A stretch of 64,000 nucleotides of DNA from Symbiodinium natans (GCA_905221605.1 CAJNDS010000524.1:674581-738580), one strand, 5' to 3'. Shown: positions 54,801 to 64,000, numbered from the stretch's first letter. The notes: generated by a model from the letters alone, not told the origin. Numbers and translations are program-made.

Positions 54801-55265
54801 ATCATGGCAGGGAGGACCGCCCGCGATGATGACAGTAGCCTTGCGTCCCGGGTCGATAGCGTCCAAGCGCTCAATCAGATCCGCAACACGCTCGTTGTCA
54901 ACATCACCCCTGTGATCTGCCTTCGGAAAGTGCTCCTTTGTCAACGCTGCTAGGTCCTCGTCAGACTCCCACAATATCATGTGCCCCTTCCAGGATTTCT
55001 CCTCAAGGATCTGCTGGAAAACCAACGCAGCCGTGCCAATGCCATCGAAAAAGCTCAACAGTATTGCGTCGACGGACTCAGTCTCGCGTGGCATGCAACT
55101 GCGGAATTTTCGAGGGAGGGGTCCTCGCGGATCCTCTTGCTTCCGCTTGTGCCCATGCCCGGTCGGCTGCACATCGACAGCCGGAACTAATCTGACTGTT
55201 GATAAGCTGGCATCGGTGTCGGGTCCGTCCGATTCAACATCTTTGTCGAACGGCCCGCGCTGTCC
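51810..55265 (-). CDS. Element B Pol: DNMT3-like C5 methyltransferase, reverse transcriptase, RNase H
   Basis: The frame is open from just after the Gag UAG to the stop at 51810; the first ATG is at 55094. Numbering from 55172, the methyltransferase has LLSFFDGIGTAALV near 38 (motif I), LWESDEDLAALTKEHFP (motif II), VIIAGGPPCHDYSRIR near 121 (motif IV, catalytic Cys) and LIVENV near 163 (motif VI, catalytic Glu). The PCxD-type loop and the SKFVRFAELVKELE stretch are closest to the DNMT3 group. The RT has LWGVDHEAAYRQFPV, NVLMFGSTASVWSY and LLHFVDDFG near 771. RNase H has SVIYADAFFN near 938, YMLEILGQ and VLFVDNEPAKQAL near 1030. It probably copies the RNA and could methylate its own cDNA at CG sites, as proposed for Symbiodinium DNMT elements. 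The stop lies 50 nt before B1. Confidence 0.92.
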   Translation of the reverse strand, partial: GQRGPFDKDVESDGPDTDASLSTVRLVPAVDVQPTGHGHKRKQEDPRGPLPRKFRSCMPRETESVDAILLSFFDGIGTAALVFQQILEEKSWKGHMILWESDEDLAALTKEHFPKADHRGDVDNERVADLIERLDAIDPGRKATVIIAGGPPCHDYSRIRSSAPGAQGLEGSKFVRFAELVKELERSWGRPQAVLIVENVLPQNKADIRAFEKALAAQAVMHDSSDFGIISRPRVWWTRVPWQQVSHRSDCPAKLRWSTHQGVPRVTFAVHPDKIDDFDLGGLKWPSVLLDRVGVLPCLTTPSESPEGRPAPRSSKGKVDSQTQARWLQDNRSYAPWHYQDKNMFTDKSGAFRLATAEVKEQLHHLPCGWTRKLRDKARHRALANGWHLRAAKLFFLFGLLSTEAGALRPQPNPLGSDAIECMVRIWESAPLLNGPGVPTLADADDLSDIVDPYEHWAASQQCRHSAQQDPRIEPGLLQWLPVWRHFRNVLPEMRRAVTRAVEELVADREEETAAWFRQCPPHIQKAYYSQSGRASVQVPVIRELATRLGWKDMTIFEEMERGFPMLGMISSGLGWRLRHDGRYDNPVPVKDFFQENFAFVTSRLRRARVDKDWEAMADEIAADVKCGRMEGPFAMPECWGVKGVALSKYEHTAALLSGPHEHVPCCFAFAVHQIGSDGQPKVRRAEDWRSSGANATVGVPDSPAYHDITAFVELARAIRKNNSPADGAVQLWGVDHEAAYRQFPVSEPNHTWVILSTPSGPTLWRHNVLMFGSTASVWSYCRIADLLAWLSRALLLVPLLHFVDDFGSDEPADTVMSAYEETLATCRALGFKFKEAKAQPPAKRHKLLGVSAAFENDRAVIECADDRRQRLDSMLLQILLEDQLKPREASAIAGKLQFIAQSMFGKASMAAIRPFHQRAQASAFRTQQQGWKLNSALRSAIAYLRYRLAHGEPRIVQFDVRHRSVIYADAFFNLHGKSYKVSEADNIPDWGRESPASFLNGVGFVVCLGDVTLYAYGIVPYWFVRYFTSRRAFIYMLEILGQVLPLIALESRLHRHCVLFVDNEPAKQALMKGYGKDDCINRLVQTAWVFIEKKKLQPEWQRVCSSANVSDSVSRGNFDLAESMGWKRFHFNWEETLQQLLDECLQGPLR

Positions 55266-56540
55266 CTACTCCCTTTGCGAGTTCTTGTCCTCCTGCCCGT
55301 ACTGGTGGCTCTTCTGCTGCCAGGATGACCACGAGGAACCGTGCCACGAAGACCACGATGGGGTCTGGTAGTTGGAGGCGTAGGGGCCCGGCCGCCAGCT
55401 ATCATTCCGTCGCTCCCATCGGCGATCGTCCCAATAACCCTTGCCACCGCGAGTCTTCGTCTTAGTCTTGCCTTTCCCTTTGCCGTTGCGGTCGACGTCC
55501 TGCTGGTCATAGCGGAATCGTTGACGCCCAGCACGGTCTAAGATCACGACGTCCCTGGAGACAGCGTCCTGGAGCGCTTGGTTGTCCAGGATGATCTCTT
55601 CCGTGATCGACTTGAAAGTTCTCTTGGACCTCAAAGCAAGAGCAATCCGCCACGCACATGCTTCCCAGTACAACCTCAACTGCTCCAGTTTGCTTGTCCT
55701 TGACCGCACTTGCTTCTCAAACCAATCAATGTACTTCGAGACAGCCGACTCGCTACCCATTTCAACAAAGATCATCAGGACACGAATGGAGTCCAAGCAG
55801 TCCACGAACGAGAGCACGCTTTTCGGGTGCCACGGGGCATCTGCTTCGGTCTCAATCTGATAGTCAGAGTTGAGGGTCAAAATCGCACCCTGGGCCTTCT
55901 GCTTCTTCTTCGCAACGCATAGGGGGTTGGGGTTCCCGGACGATTCAAAGTAACGAGCCTGGACCACCTCGTGAAGCCCAATAGCTGTGTGACTCTCTGC
56001 GCGCATCTCGTGCACCACGCGAGCAACTACTGTCTCTGCACCGATCAGCTTCTCTTGCGGAAACTTTCGGGTCTCGTCTCCGATCTTGACAGCTTCAAAC
56101 TTTGCGACTTGCTGCTGCCAGTAACCACTGGGAAGCTCTTTGGACGAAGACTTAGTCACCGAAGCCGCTGGTGTGGATGCCGGCAGTGTCGGCACCGTTG
56201 GTGCTTCGCCAAGGCTGCAATCCTTGAAGCATTTGCGCCACAAGTATCGAAGCTTGGCCTTCGCAATGGGGAACTCAAGCTTTGACAGCAGAATCTTTTC
56301 CCCACCTGGGAGCTCAAACTCCGACTCGAGCGGCTTTGCCAAAATTTCGTCCACCTCCTCCACCTTGAAGGCTATGGACGCCATCACCTCAACTGATGTA
56401 ATGTCGCGGCTGACAATGTACTTCTGGATGTCACTAGGGATGCCCGCTTGCTCCATCGCTTGTTGGAAGGACGCATGCACGACCGCCATCGCCTGTGACT
56501 TTACACAAAATTCAGCGGAACGGAAACACTGCTGGGGCAC
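55266..56540 (-). CDS. Gag-like protein of element B
   Basis: 424 codons; the first ATG is at 56489 (MAVVHASFQQAMEQAG). Helical N-terminus with an ITSVEVMASIAFKVEEVDEIL segment, a middle region with SVLSFVDCLDSIRVLMIF, and a basic Gly/Lys-rich tail (RNGKGKGKTKTKTRGGKG, then WSSWHGSSWSSWQQK) suited to RNA binding. There is no CCCH cluster, unlike Gag of element A. It ends NSQRE then UAG. The frame after the UAG is open into Pol without another stop, so a Gag-Pol fusion by readthrough is possible. No family identified; the call rests on position and composition. Confidence 0.75.
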   Translation of the reverse strand: MPQQCFRSAEFCVKSQAMAVVHASFQQAMEQAGIPSDIQKYIVSRDITSVEVMASIAFKVEEVDEILAKPLESEFELPGGEKILLSKLEFPIAKAKLRYLWRKCFKDCSLGEAPTVPTLPASTPAASVTKSSSKELPSGYWQQQVAKFEAVKIGDETRKFPQEKLIGAETVVARVVHEMRAESHTAIGLHEVVQARYFESSGNPNPLCVAKKKQKAQGAILTLNSDYQIETEADAPWHPKSVLSFVDCLDSIRVLMIFVEMGSESAVSKYIDWFEKQVRSRTSKLEQLRLYWEACAWRIALALRSKRTFKSITEEIILDNQALQDAVSRDVVILDRAGRQRFRYDQQDVDRNGKGKGKTKTKTRGGKGYWDDRRWERRNDSWRPGPYASNYQTPSWSSWHGSSWSSWQQKSHQYGQEDKNSQRE

Positions 56541-56864
56541 AACGCTACAGAAACGGATCCTTCAAGCAAAGCGCTGGCAAAATGTAAAGCAAATCAAGGT
56601 ATCCGGAGCTACAACAACCACTGGTTCCTGTCCACACCATGACCATGATCGTGCTCGGCTGGAAGCAGCATTTCACGACACCCTTTCTGCTGTCCCCAAT
56701 CCGCACACTCGCTGCGCACGTGCGGCGCAATAAGATATGACGCACGAGCGGCGCAAATAAGTTCTCATTCCCCACAGCGCTCGTGCGGCGCTGGCGCACG
56801 TGCGGCGCAAGCGCGCGTGCGGCGCAATACATCTCAACACAATGTACAAGTTATTCGCACTATC
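56541..56864. repeat. GCACGTGCGGCGCAA-type short repeats between recombinase and Gag of element B
   Basis: Between 56700 and 56830 the phrase cgcacgtgcggcgcaa and variants (cgcacgagcggcgcaa, cgctcgtgcggcgc, gcgcgcgtgcggcgcaa) occur five times. The spacing is irregular and CACGTG palindromes lie inside. It sits in the intergenic gap upstream of Gag and could be a regulatory cluster or a minisatellite. No function is shown. Confidence 0.7.
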
Positions 56865-58526
56865 TCAGTCTGTCTCCGAGTCTGACGAGCTCGAGTCTGA
56901 CGAAGTGTTGGAGCCTGACTCTTCTCGGTTGCTGTCAATCTCACCATCCTCGGCACATTCTGGAAAGCAGCGGCGACAGCGTGTGGCCACAGGGGCTTCG
57001 CTCGCTCTCGTGAACGCAGCGCAACCATACTGCCACAGGCCACACCTTGTCCTCCATGTGACTGGCAGCTTGTCGAGTTCATGAGGGTCTCGCGCATGGG
57101 CTTTCTTGCCCACCACGAGCGGCGGCCTCTCTTGCAATGCTTCCACGCGAGCTGCCAAGATTTCGAGCTTCTCAGTCAGAGCTGCCAGAGAGTCTCCAAC
57201 AGCCTCGCAGTTCAACTGATCCCGCTTCTTCTTCGCTGGCTCGGCGACATGCACCGAGGGGTCAAAGATCTGATCCAAGGAGAATGTCTCCAGGGCTGCC
57301 TCCTGCACGTATCTCTCGACACTGCGGCTGCCCCACCGCCCCAACAACATGATGGTGGGCAGAGGCACGAGGCGTCTGGCCAAAAACTGTGCACCCGAAA
57401 CTCGAAGGACGTGGCCATTGAAACGCTCAAGCATCGCCTGGCCCTGAGCACCTGCACGCTTCATAGCGAATGGCGACGCCGACAGTGTTCTGCGGATCAA
57501 CTGGATGGTCTCATGTTTAGACAACTCATGACCGCGAGAGCTGAGAAAAAGCGGAGCTTCCAAATTCTTCGGGCGAATCTTCTCGAAAGCCACAGCATTG
57601 TGGTACGGGCACATTCTTGCAGGAACGTGGTCGCAATAACATCCATGTTTTCGCAAAACAAGGTTGCCTTGCTGGTCACACTTACTTGCTGCTAGTGTGA
57701 GGGTCACCTCCATGCGCTCGCAATCAACAGTCAAGTGCTTGCTCTGCAACGCTGCGATCTCGATCTCTCTAAGCAGGAACCAGCATCCCAGCACTAACAT
57801 GCACACGGCCTGTCGACGGGTACTCGGAATTTCCTCGAAGGGGCTGGGCAGCACCACCTCTTCAAAACGGAATGCGTCCTTAAGCGCAGGACCACCTATT
57901 CCACGCTCAAGAGAACGAAGAGCATCTCTCATGCACAGCAGCACATCTGGCGGCACTTCTGCTTTCATCTGAAGCACATGCTCTCTGCGAGCCCTGGCAA
58001 AGTACTGGCGCGCTGATCTATACCCTCCTGCCTTGAAGGAGGCCGCCACCTTTTCGATTCCGTCCCGCGATAGCGGCAAAGCCGGAATTCCCCAGGCGTC
58101 ACACACCTTTGACCAAGTCCGCCACCGAGAGGCCTGCGGTTTCTGGTTGCTGGGCGCCCACACATCACGCTTGAAGCTAGCGAGCGTAGCCTCTCGCGCT
58201 GAGGGCCTTGCCGACTCTAACGCCTTGGCCAAAGAGCCTGCTGCAGTTGGCTTGGCTACAGGAAGATCGGTTCTTCTCAACTTTGCGGGCGGCGCCTCGC
58301 TCATGCTCTTTTCACCACGCTTGACCACATCGGGCCCCAAGGCAAATGTTAGCAACGCTTGCACTGAACCAGACAGCTCGGGCGGCAGTCGACCGGCTTC
58401 AAGCGCGTGTGCCGCTGCACTAATGTTGTCTACATCGAGGGACTCCAGCCACATCAGCATCTCGGGATCCACACCTGAATCAACAAGCGCTTCGGCAAGG
58501 CCCGCGAAGCTGTCTGGATATTCCAT
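56865..58526 (-). CDS. Tyrosine recombinase of element B
   Basis: 553 codons beginning MEYPDSFAGLAEALVDSG at an ATG. The core-binding region spans ~125-215. The catalytic domain shows CWFLLREIEIAAL near 254 (Arg I), NGHVLRVSGAQFLAR near 373 (His-x-x-Arg box II), LGRWGSRSVERYVQEA near 395-405 (Trp and Tyr nucleophile). A Cys-containing segment CYCDHVPARMCPYHN sits between boxes I and II. The C-terminus has a coiled-coil-like LEILAARVEALQ, a Cys pair (CRRCFPEC) and an acidic Ser-rich tail. It should recombine circular cDNA into the genome. It is the 5' gene of the element, just inside A1, and all catalytic positions are canonical, unlike the enzyme of element A. Confidence 0.88.
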   Translation of the reverse strand: MEYPDSFAGLAEALVDSGVDPEMLMWLESLDVDNISAAAHALEAGRLPPELSGSVQALLTFALGPDVVKRGEKSMSEAPPAKLRRTDLPVAKPTAAGSLAKALESARPSAREATLASFKRDVWAPSNQKPQASRWRTWSKVCDAWGIPALPLSRDGIEKVAASFKAGGYRSARQYFARARREHVLQMKAEVPPDVLLCMRDALRSLERGIGGPALKDAFRFEEVVLPSPFEEIPSTRRQAVCMLVLGCWFLLREIEIAALQSKHLTVDCERMEVTLTLAASKCDQQGNLVLRKHGCYCDHVPARMCPYHNAVAFEKIRPKNLEAPLFLSSRGHELSKHETIQLIRRTLSASPFAMKRAGAQGQAMLERFNGHVLRVSGAQFLARRLVPLPTIMLLGRWGSRSVERYVQEAALETFSLDQIFDPSVHVAEPAKKKRDQLNCEAVGDSLAALTEKLEILAARVEALQERPPLVVGKKAHARDPHELDKLPVTWRTRCGLWQYGCAAFTRASEAPVATRCRRCFPECAEDGEIDSNREESGSNTSSDSSSSDSETD

Positions 58527-58937
58527 GGCTCTCTTTCAACACCGGCGACTCGACGACCTACTTCTGGACGGCTACCACGCGCCTCAGAGAAGTAACATGA
58601 CCTGCAAGCATTGGGTCAAACAAGCATTTGCAAAGCGCATTGCACACATCAGCAATCAAGCCCCAACAAGCAAGCCACGCCACTAAACAACAGAGACGGG
58701 ACAAAAAAATCACACGCACGCAAACGAAATCACTTGTCACGCTTGCCAATCTTGCTTCCCCACATAACGTCCTCTTCATTGCGGGCTATCCTTCACTTCC
58801 GTTCAGCTCGTGCCCGTGACCAAGCGCAGCAACATGTCGGCTGGGACGTCGCCGCCCCAAGTGCAGCCAGGCGCCAGAGTGGAGTCGACAGCATCAGCCA
58901 CCGAAGCGTTTCGCACCATGAGCGCGGGGGAAAGCTT

Positions 58938-59065
58938 TCCGACAAACTTGCAAAGAGTTTGCATCTGCTACGAGCTCTCTACAACGAGCTTCGAACCAAA
59001 CTCGCAAAGGTGCAAGCGCTCGTAACATGTCACTACGTGCACTGCGGGCACTCCTGCACTGCGAG
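58938..59065 (-). repeat. Element B terminal repeat A1
   Basis: 128 bp, identical by eye to A2 (51452-51579). It forms the 5' end of the element and ends cactgcgag on the plus strand. Confidence 0.93.
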
Positions 59066-60205
59066 TAAAAGGTGCAGACTGCATGCCCAAGCAGGTCACT
59101 CCTGCCAAAGAGAAAGGACTGAGACTCTCTCAGACAAGTGAGTCGCTCTCACGAAATTTTGGGTCACTCCCACTCCCAAAATCACTGGCCTCTACACGGA
59201 CCTTGTTCAATCCCCTCCACCGTCAGGTCTGAGGCGTGTATAAAATGTAGAAGCAGCGAGTGCCAGAGTGCGCCGACGCAGGCAAGGTCCAACCTGTGTG
59301 AGCGGATCGGGAGCAAGTGCTTGAACAAGTGAAGAGGCGAGGCATCCACCTGGAGGTGATATAATCAACTGACATTTCTACGCCCTAAAAAGGAAATGGT
59401 GGATACCCTAATTGGCCCTAACCCTCAAAAGACATTCTGAAAGGAGACGCTGGACGGCAAACCCTAAACCCTAAAGAGGAACGTTGCACGCCAGAGACGC
59501 GCCAGCATCCATGCGGCGGCGCACCTCCGTGTCCGGCTCGGCGGCGACACCGCAGTCCTCGAAGCCATCGAGCATGCTGTTGCTGTTCTTGCGACGACAT
59601 GCGACCAAGTGCTTCGCACAAGTCTCGGCTCTGAAAGCGTAAACAGGCCCCACATAGCCTATACAATAAGACAGCATGCAGCGGTTCGCCCGTCTCAGCC
59701 ACTAGGACCTGTTGCATTATTTTCACGTCATAATTTATTCAAATGAGATAACCTAAAATGTCTCTGGCGAATATATCCACCAACAAAACCTTGAATTCAT
59801 TCCAGAATTCCAGGACTGCACGAGCTCTTATTTTCCAAGAGGGGGAGACACATAGCTGCTTCGCTTCTGATCTGAGTATGCACAGAACCTGGGGGTGCAA
59901 ATTGCTACTACTCCTTTTCAAAACCGCCGCGCGGCGACGGCATGCAGGGAAGCAGAATTCACCGCCCCAACCCACTTGCAAGATGTTGCACAAAGAGCAC
60001 GGCAGAGGCTGAGGCGCGAATCAGAAAAAATGAATCGGAAAACGCGGAGCGGCGAATCGGACGACACACTGCGCTGAATCGGAAAATTTCAGGCACCAAG
60101 CGGGAACTGTGCTGGGCTGAGTCGCAAAACGGGCAGCAAATGGAGCAACCGGTGAGGCCTCCTAGGAGGGGGCTTGACCGGTGCACCGCCACCTACACAT
60201 TTGGG
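59066..60205. other. Flank of element B, no supported gene
   Basis: A short aaaccctaaaccctaaag patch lies at 59455-59478. The rest is unique sequence with no readable domain. Confidence 0.4.
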
Positions 60206-62791
60206 TTAGAGCGGGGATGTGTAAACATCCCAGAGCTGGCCCGTGAAAAAATACTCGCGAAAACCCAGGAAAACCCGTGTTGCCCCGAGAGAGGTCTGAA
60301 ATTTGGGTGAGAAACATGCGCCTACAAGATCCTCATCAAGTAGGGCGATCAGCACCCTGCTTGACGTGGGTCTGAAAAGAACACTCAACTCTAAGCAGCT
60401 CAGGCAGTAGCAGCCAGCCCGGCTCAAAAAAGGAAGCGACTTCGAATCTCTTGGCACGGTCGAAGCCTTCAGTCCAGGTGGGTGAGCTAATCTGCCCACG
60501 TGTTGGGGCAGCGTTTGACTCCATTTGACATGCTCAACTTTGGCATAGCATGCCAGGTTGGCCTCCTGGGCTGCCAGTTCCATGAGGAGCGCCGAACAAG
60601 GCCACTTCTTGGCCGAACGCCTGGAAGCAGAAGGCATTTCCTTCATTGTCCGTCCGCAAAGGCACAACGATACTCATAGAAGAGCTCCTTGCCAGGAGGA
60701 AAAGCAAGATGGACCCCACCCAGAAGTTCCAAAGCCGCAATGCGCCTCTTTCGGCTTACGTCCAGGGCAAACCACCAGACTTGCATTTTGTTCGGATTGG
60801 CCACATCAGAGAACCAACCACCAATGGCTGCACGATCGTCAGATTCTCCTGCATCACTGGATCCATGCATCCATGCTTTGGCCACCCATTGCAGGCGGCC
60901 CAGAAGGGAAGTAATGGAGCCACGGTTGTGGGGACTACCCTGTGCAAGCACCTCTAAAGCAGGGATGACGACATCCCTTTTCTCCTTAAAGAGCCACGCT
61001 GTTCCACGTTGGACATCAACCTGGTAGCAAAGCGGTTCTCCATGCCGAGGAGGTTCAGGGCAGCAGATCCAGAAGAACCTCTGCCGAGAGCTGGTAGGTC
61101 ATTCTAGTCAACAGTGCTGCCAATCGGCCCAGAAGAGGCCACCCCATTGCCATATGTGCCCACCATGTTGACCCAGAAGTATTATAGTATTCCTTGACGG
61201 AGGCCACCATATACTTCCTTTGGAGCACCTTGTTTCGGCGACGGTCTTGCTGATGTCCGATTTGAAGAGGGTGCACTCGTCATCACCCAGCATCGAACGT
61301 CGTCGAAGTAGATCACGGAGAGTGGGTGCTGTGGTTTTCTTTGGACGTGTTCTTCCTGACGTTGACTCCGATGGTCGCATCAAAGATCGTCCTGACTTTG
61401 TCTGCTTCCTGTGTTCCCGCCAGGGCCCCAACACACAGTCTGGTCCCGAAAGAAGGGCCCGATGATTGGGCCTGCTTGAAGCTGTCCTGGTTTCGTTCCC
61501 CACCCTCACTTCGGAGGACCTGAAGGATCCGAATCTATGTGTCCTCCAGTGTTTGGACTCCAAGAAAGCGTTCTATCGCCTTGTGGAACATTGCGGAACC
61601 AGATGCGATGGAGTTTCGCAAATTCTCGTCGAGGGCGACCCAGGCGCAGAGACTCCAGACAAAGAAGCTGCATGGAGGAGCCAGGGGTTCCGCATTCGTG
61701 GGGACGAGCAAATAGGTGATGCCCACCAGCCCCCAGCCCTATGTTTGCTTCACTCCGGAGTGCGGGGGTAGGTTCCAACACGGACGCCGCGTCATGCCCG
61801 CGCTGCCGGAATGATGAACGAAGGGGCGCAGGTGCTGGAGGTGCTCGCTAAGTTCTCGGCACCTTCTACAAATGGTTCGGCACGGAAAACCCTGGAGGGT
61901 GCGTGGCAGACGCTTCAAACTCTTTTCAGGGGGACTTGAAGTTCCGTCACGGCATTGGCCCGAAGAAATTCGAGCAAAGCCTTCCTGTGGCTGTGAGGGT
62001 GGCCGCACTCCACAACCCTGCACTGCAGTGGAGGTCAAGGACGCCAGCCTCCCCTCTTCTCCTCTAGTTTTCCAAGGAGGAGCAGAAAAAGCTCAATCAA
62101 GATGCCCAGCCGACGAAGATCAACTGGAAGGGATTGGAGCAGCCCAATGAGCAATGACCGCTCGCTGCACGGTTTGGCCATGACCCTGATCCAGTACTAT
62201 GCAGGGGTGGGATTTCCACGATGGCGCAGGAGGCTTGATGTTCGTGGGCTGGTCAGGTCATCATGCTCACGGACATCTCCAGCGTGGACTATACGGTGAA
62301 GGCGGTGTCTTGAATATCACCTACCTGGGGCCTGGTCGGGCATGCCTGCTCCCCCACAAGTGGGCAGGCAACAAGGGAAACGGTTCCGACTGCTGTTGCT
62401 TGAAGGAAGCTTGGTTTTCCGGCGCAATCTGCAAGTCCACCCCACGTCTATGCTCAAGGCCGCCCCACCCAAGTCAGGGAACCCCTGGCTCCCACGATCG
62501 GCACCCCATTCAACGGCCATGGTCGGCAAAAAAGTCCGGAGCAGTGTAGCGAGGTGTCGCGTCCTTGGGCCTTGGTTTGACCAAGGTCTTGCCTTCGGCA
62601 AGCCGAACGAGGTCGACTCGGTGGTCCGGGATGCGCCCGTCATGCTTCAAGGATTGGTAGACTCCAACAGCGTTGGTTTCCTCTGCGGGCTTTTGGTTGG
62701 AGAATGCCCACGAGTTCCTGCAGCAACTCATAGCCATTGATGTTCTGACACAGAGACATGTCCCATGTCGAAGTCCATGGCTGAAAGGCAC
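60206..62791 (-). pseudogene. Decayed reverse transcriptase/RNase H
   Basis: In minus orientation, IYFDDVRCWVMTS near 61315-61280 carries the YxDD catalytic motif of RT. Downstream, ITSLLGRLQWVAKAWMHG (about 60920-60865) is RT thumb/connection-like. RAAIGGWFSDVANPNKMQVW and RIAALELLGGVHLAF (60830-60690) are RNase H-like. 60667-60206 continues after a shift. Upstream pieces to about 62790 are fragmentary. There are several frame shifts and stops. The YFDD wording is closer to Pol of element A than to that of B. Confidence 0.6.
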
Positions 62792-62799
62792 GTAGCAGC

Positions 62800-63340
62800 T
62801 AGGATCAAAAGCCCGTGATCAAGGACGAAATCTCAGGTTCCCTGTCCCGGGAATCGAAGATACACAGCACAGTCCCAGCTGTCTGTTTCACTGACAAAAT
62901 GGCCACGGACACATAGACACGCACAACACAAGCTGCGGAGTCGACGCACACGCCAAAGCACTCTCTCAAACATGGGAAACGCACGAGCCGCAAGCGACAC
63001 AGAACCTAGCCCTATGACAGCAGTGTTCCAGCAACGCAAGCACGCTACACACAATGGGCGTTTTTCCCCCAAAGTCGTTCATTGAGAAATCAGTACTAAA
63101 TTTCGGGCAAGTTCACGCGCACCGTAATGATTTTGATATTGGCTTTAGAAAAAGTGAAAGATGCACGCAATAGGCGCTCGAAAGATTGATAATACATCAA
63201 GGCCCTTATTAATACTTTCATGCTTCTATCCCGGTTATTAAAAGGATGACATTATAATGAAGGCTGCAGCGTGAAGATAACATGCATAGCTGCATAACAT
63301 GTGATTTTTGTGTCACCCCTTGCGCTTTCCTCACGTACAC
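62800..63340. other. No supported feature
   Basis: Unique sequence, with an AT-rich patch at 63120-63260. Nothing called. Confidence 0.4.
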
Positions 63341-63590
63341 AGCTTCGCAGAAGCTCGAAACGGACCTCCCTTATCTGCCCCGCAGCAGACACTCCTTGTC
63401 TAAAAGAGATTAGGTCGCGCCGGAAAGACTACATCAGAAAACATGGGAAGCTCCAAATCAACACCGCGGAAGCTCGCAACGGACGCTCCTGATAGCCCAT
63501 TCTGCGCCGCCTAAAAGAGAAAAAAGCAAATTTGGTCATTAAGGCGCGCCGGAAAAACAGAATTAGAAAACACGGAAAGCTGCAAATCAG
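63341..63590. repeat. ~125-bp tandem duplication
   Basis: Blocks gaagctcgaaacggac, ctaaaagaga, cgcgccggaaa, agaaaacatgggaagct and aaatcaacac in the first copy recur in order in the second (gaagctcgcaacggac, ctaaaagaga, cgcgccggaaa, agaaaacacggaaagct, aaatcagc). Confidence 0.75.
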
Positions 63591-63619
63591 CAGAAGCCTA
63601 TTCTGCGCCACGCCCCCTC

Positions 63620-64000
63620 ACCCTAAGGCCTAAACCCTAAAAAACCCTGAGCCGTAAAAACCCCAAAACCCTTACAAACCCAAAACCCTAATTGTTGGTT
63701 GGCAGCACTCTCGCTCCCTTGCCTCAGCTCGCAATGCGGACGTTTTCACAGCTCAAGGCACTGGCGGTTAGAGAAGCCTGGTGATTTGCTGCTTCTGGCA
63801 CAGAGTTGCCAGAGATGCCACCGCAAATTGCCAAAGTTCCGGGAGGGTGGGTGGGCCCAGCGCTGGTAACTGGCTTTTCAACCCAAAGGGCTCCGGGCAC
63901 CATGCCTTGTGTCGAAGCACAGCTGCGCAGTCACTCGGCCTTCCTCCCTGACTATATGACGACTGGAAAGTCAGACGTCGGCACGTTGCAACAACAATAT
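63620..64000. other. CCCTAAA-like patch and unique right edge
   Basis: 63620-63690 holds degenerate aaaccctaaaaa units. The remainder to the window edge has no supported gene. Confidence 0.5.

Larger units (their letters stand above)
51244..59065 (-). mobile_element. Element B: apparently complete YR retrotransposon with a DNMT3-like domain
   Basis: In element orientation: A1 (59065-58938, 128 bp), tyrosine recombinase, Gag, methyltransferase/RT/RNase H, B1 (51760-51579, 182 bp), A2 (51579-51452), a 26-nt linker, B2 (51425-51244). I see no difference within either repeat pair. It is 7,822 bp. All three coding regions are open over their full domains and the catalytic residues I looked for are present. 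The only interruption is one UAG between Gag and Pol, in the same frame. It is a candidate for an autonomous, recently active copy. Confidence 0.9.

Overview
This window looks like nuclear DNA of a dinoflagellate, probably a Symbiodiniaceae-like genome; that assignment is inference from several signals. It has long degenerate TTTAGGG/CCCTAAA arrays. It has intron-rich genes whose exons start after AG|G acceptors and sometimes end at GC or GA donors. Above all, it has tyrosine-recombinase (YR) retrotransposons that carry cytosine-methyltransferase domains. I saw no bacterial operon structure, rRNA gene, CRISPR array or convincing tRNA.

Layout. 1-785 is a ~70-bp satellite. 1.09-2.76 kb is a broken Helitron (helicase fragment plus an intact-looking 3' hairpin and CTAG end). 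2.76-4.59 kb is simple and AT-rich sequence, including a ~1.4 kb TTAATTA island. 4.6-10.5 kb has no gene I can support, only small repeats. 10.5-17.6 kb, minus strand, is the only plausible host-gene block: short exons that chain in phase into up to four unrecognised genes. 17.6-24.1 kb is non-coding, with a 1.4 kb field of interstitial TTTAGGG repeats at 21.38-22.80 kb.

24.165-44.931 kb is a nested pair of minus-strand retroelements. Outer element C has no reverse transcriptase but carries a zinc-finger/kinase-like ORF and a disordered ORF. Inner element A (28.002-40.149 kb) encodes a tyrosine recombinase, a Gag with a CCCH-type tail, a 2-oxoglutarate/Fe(II) oxygenase-like domain, and a polyprotein of C5-methyltransferase-like, reverse transcriptase and RNase H domains. 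Its Gag and Pol are separated by about 3 kb that contains a ~2 kb palindrome. 45.1-51.2 kb is a graveyard: a decayed RT/RNase H, a phosphatase-like pseudogene and a plus-strand Gag remnant. 51.244-59.065 kb is element B, apparently complete: YR, Gag, one in-frame UAG, then DNMT3-like methyltransferase, RT and RNase H. 59-64 kb holds another decayed RT/RNase H and small repeats.

The main result is structural. Elements A, B and C all have the split direct repeat order A1 - body - B1 - A2 - B2 (PAT/Ngaro type). In each, the B1 and A2 copies abut with a one-base overlap and a short or long G-rich linker separates A2 from B2. A and C share the B|A junction motif AAGCTTAT, which suggests that a recombinase like that of A could move C in trans. 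DNMT-bearing retrotransposons are already known from Symbiodinium. The possibly new points are the pairing of a methyltransferase-like domain with an oxygenase in one element, the split-repeat architecture shared with a cargo-only relative, the Gag-UAG-Pol junction in B, and the fold-back insertion in A.
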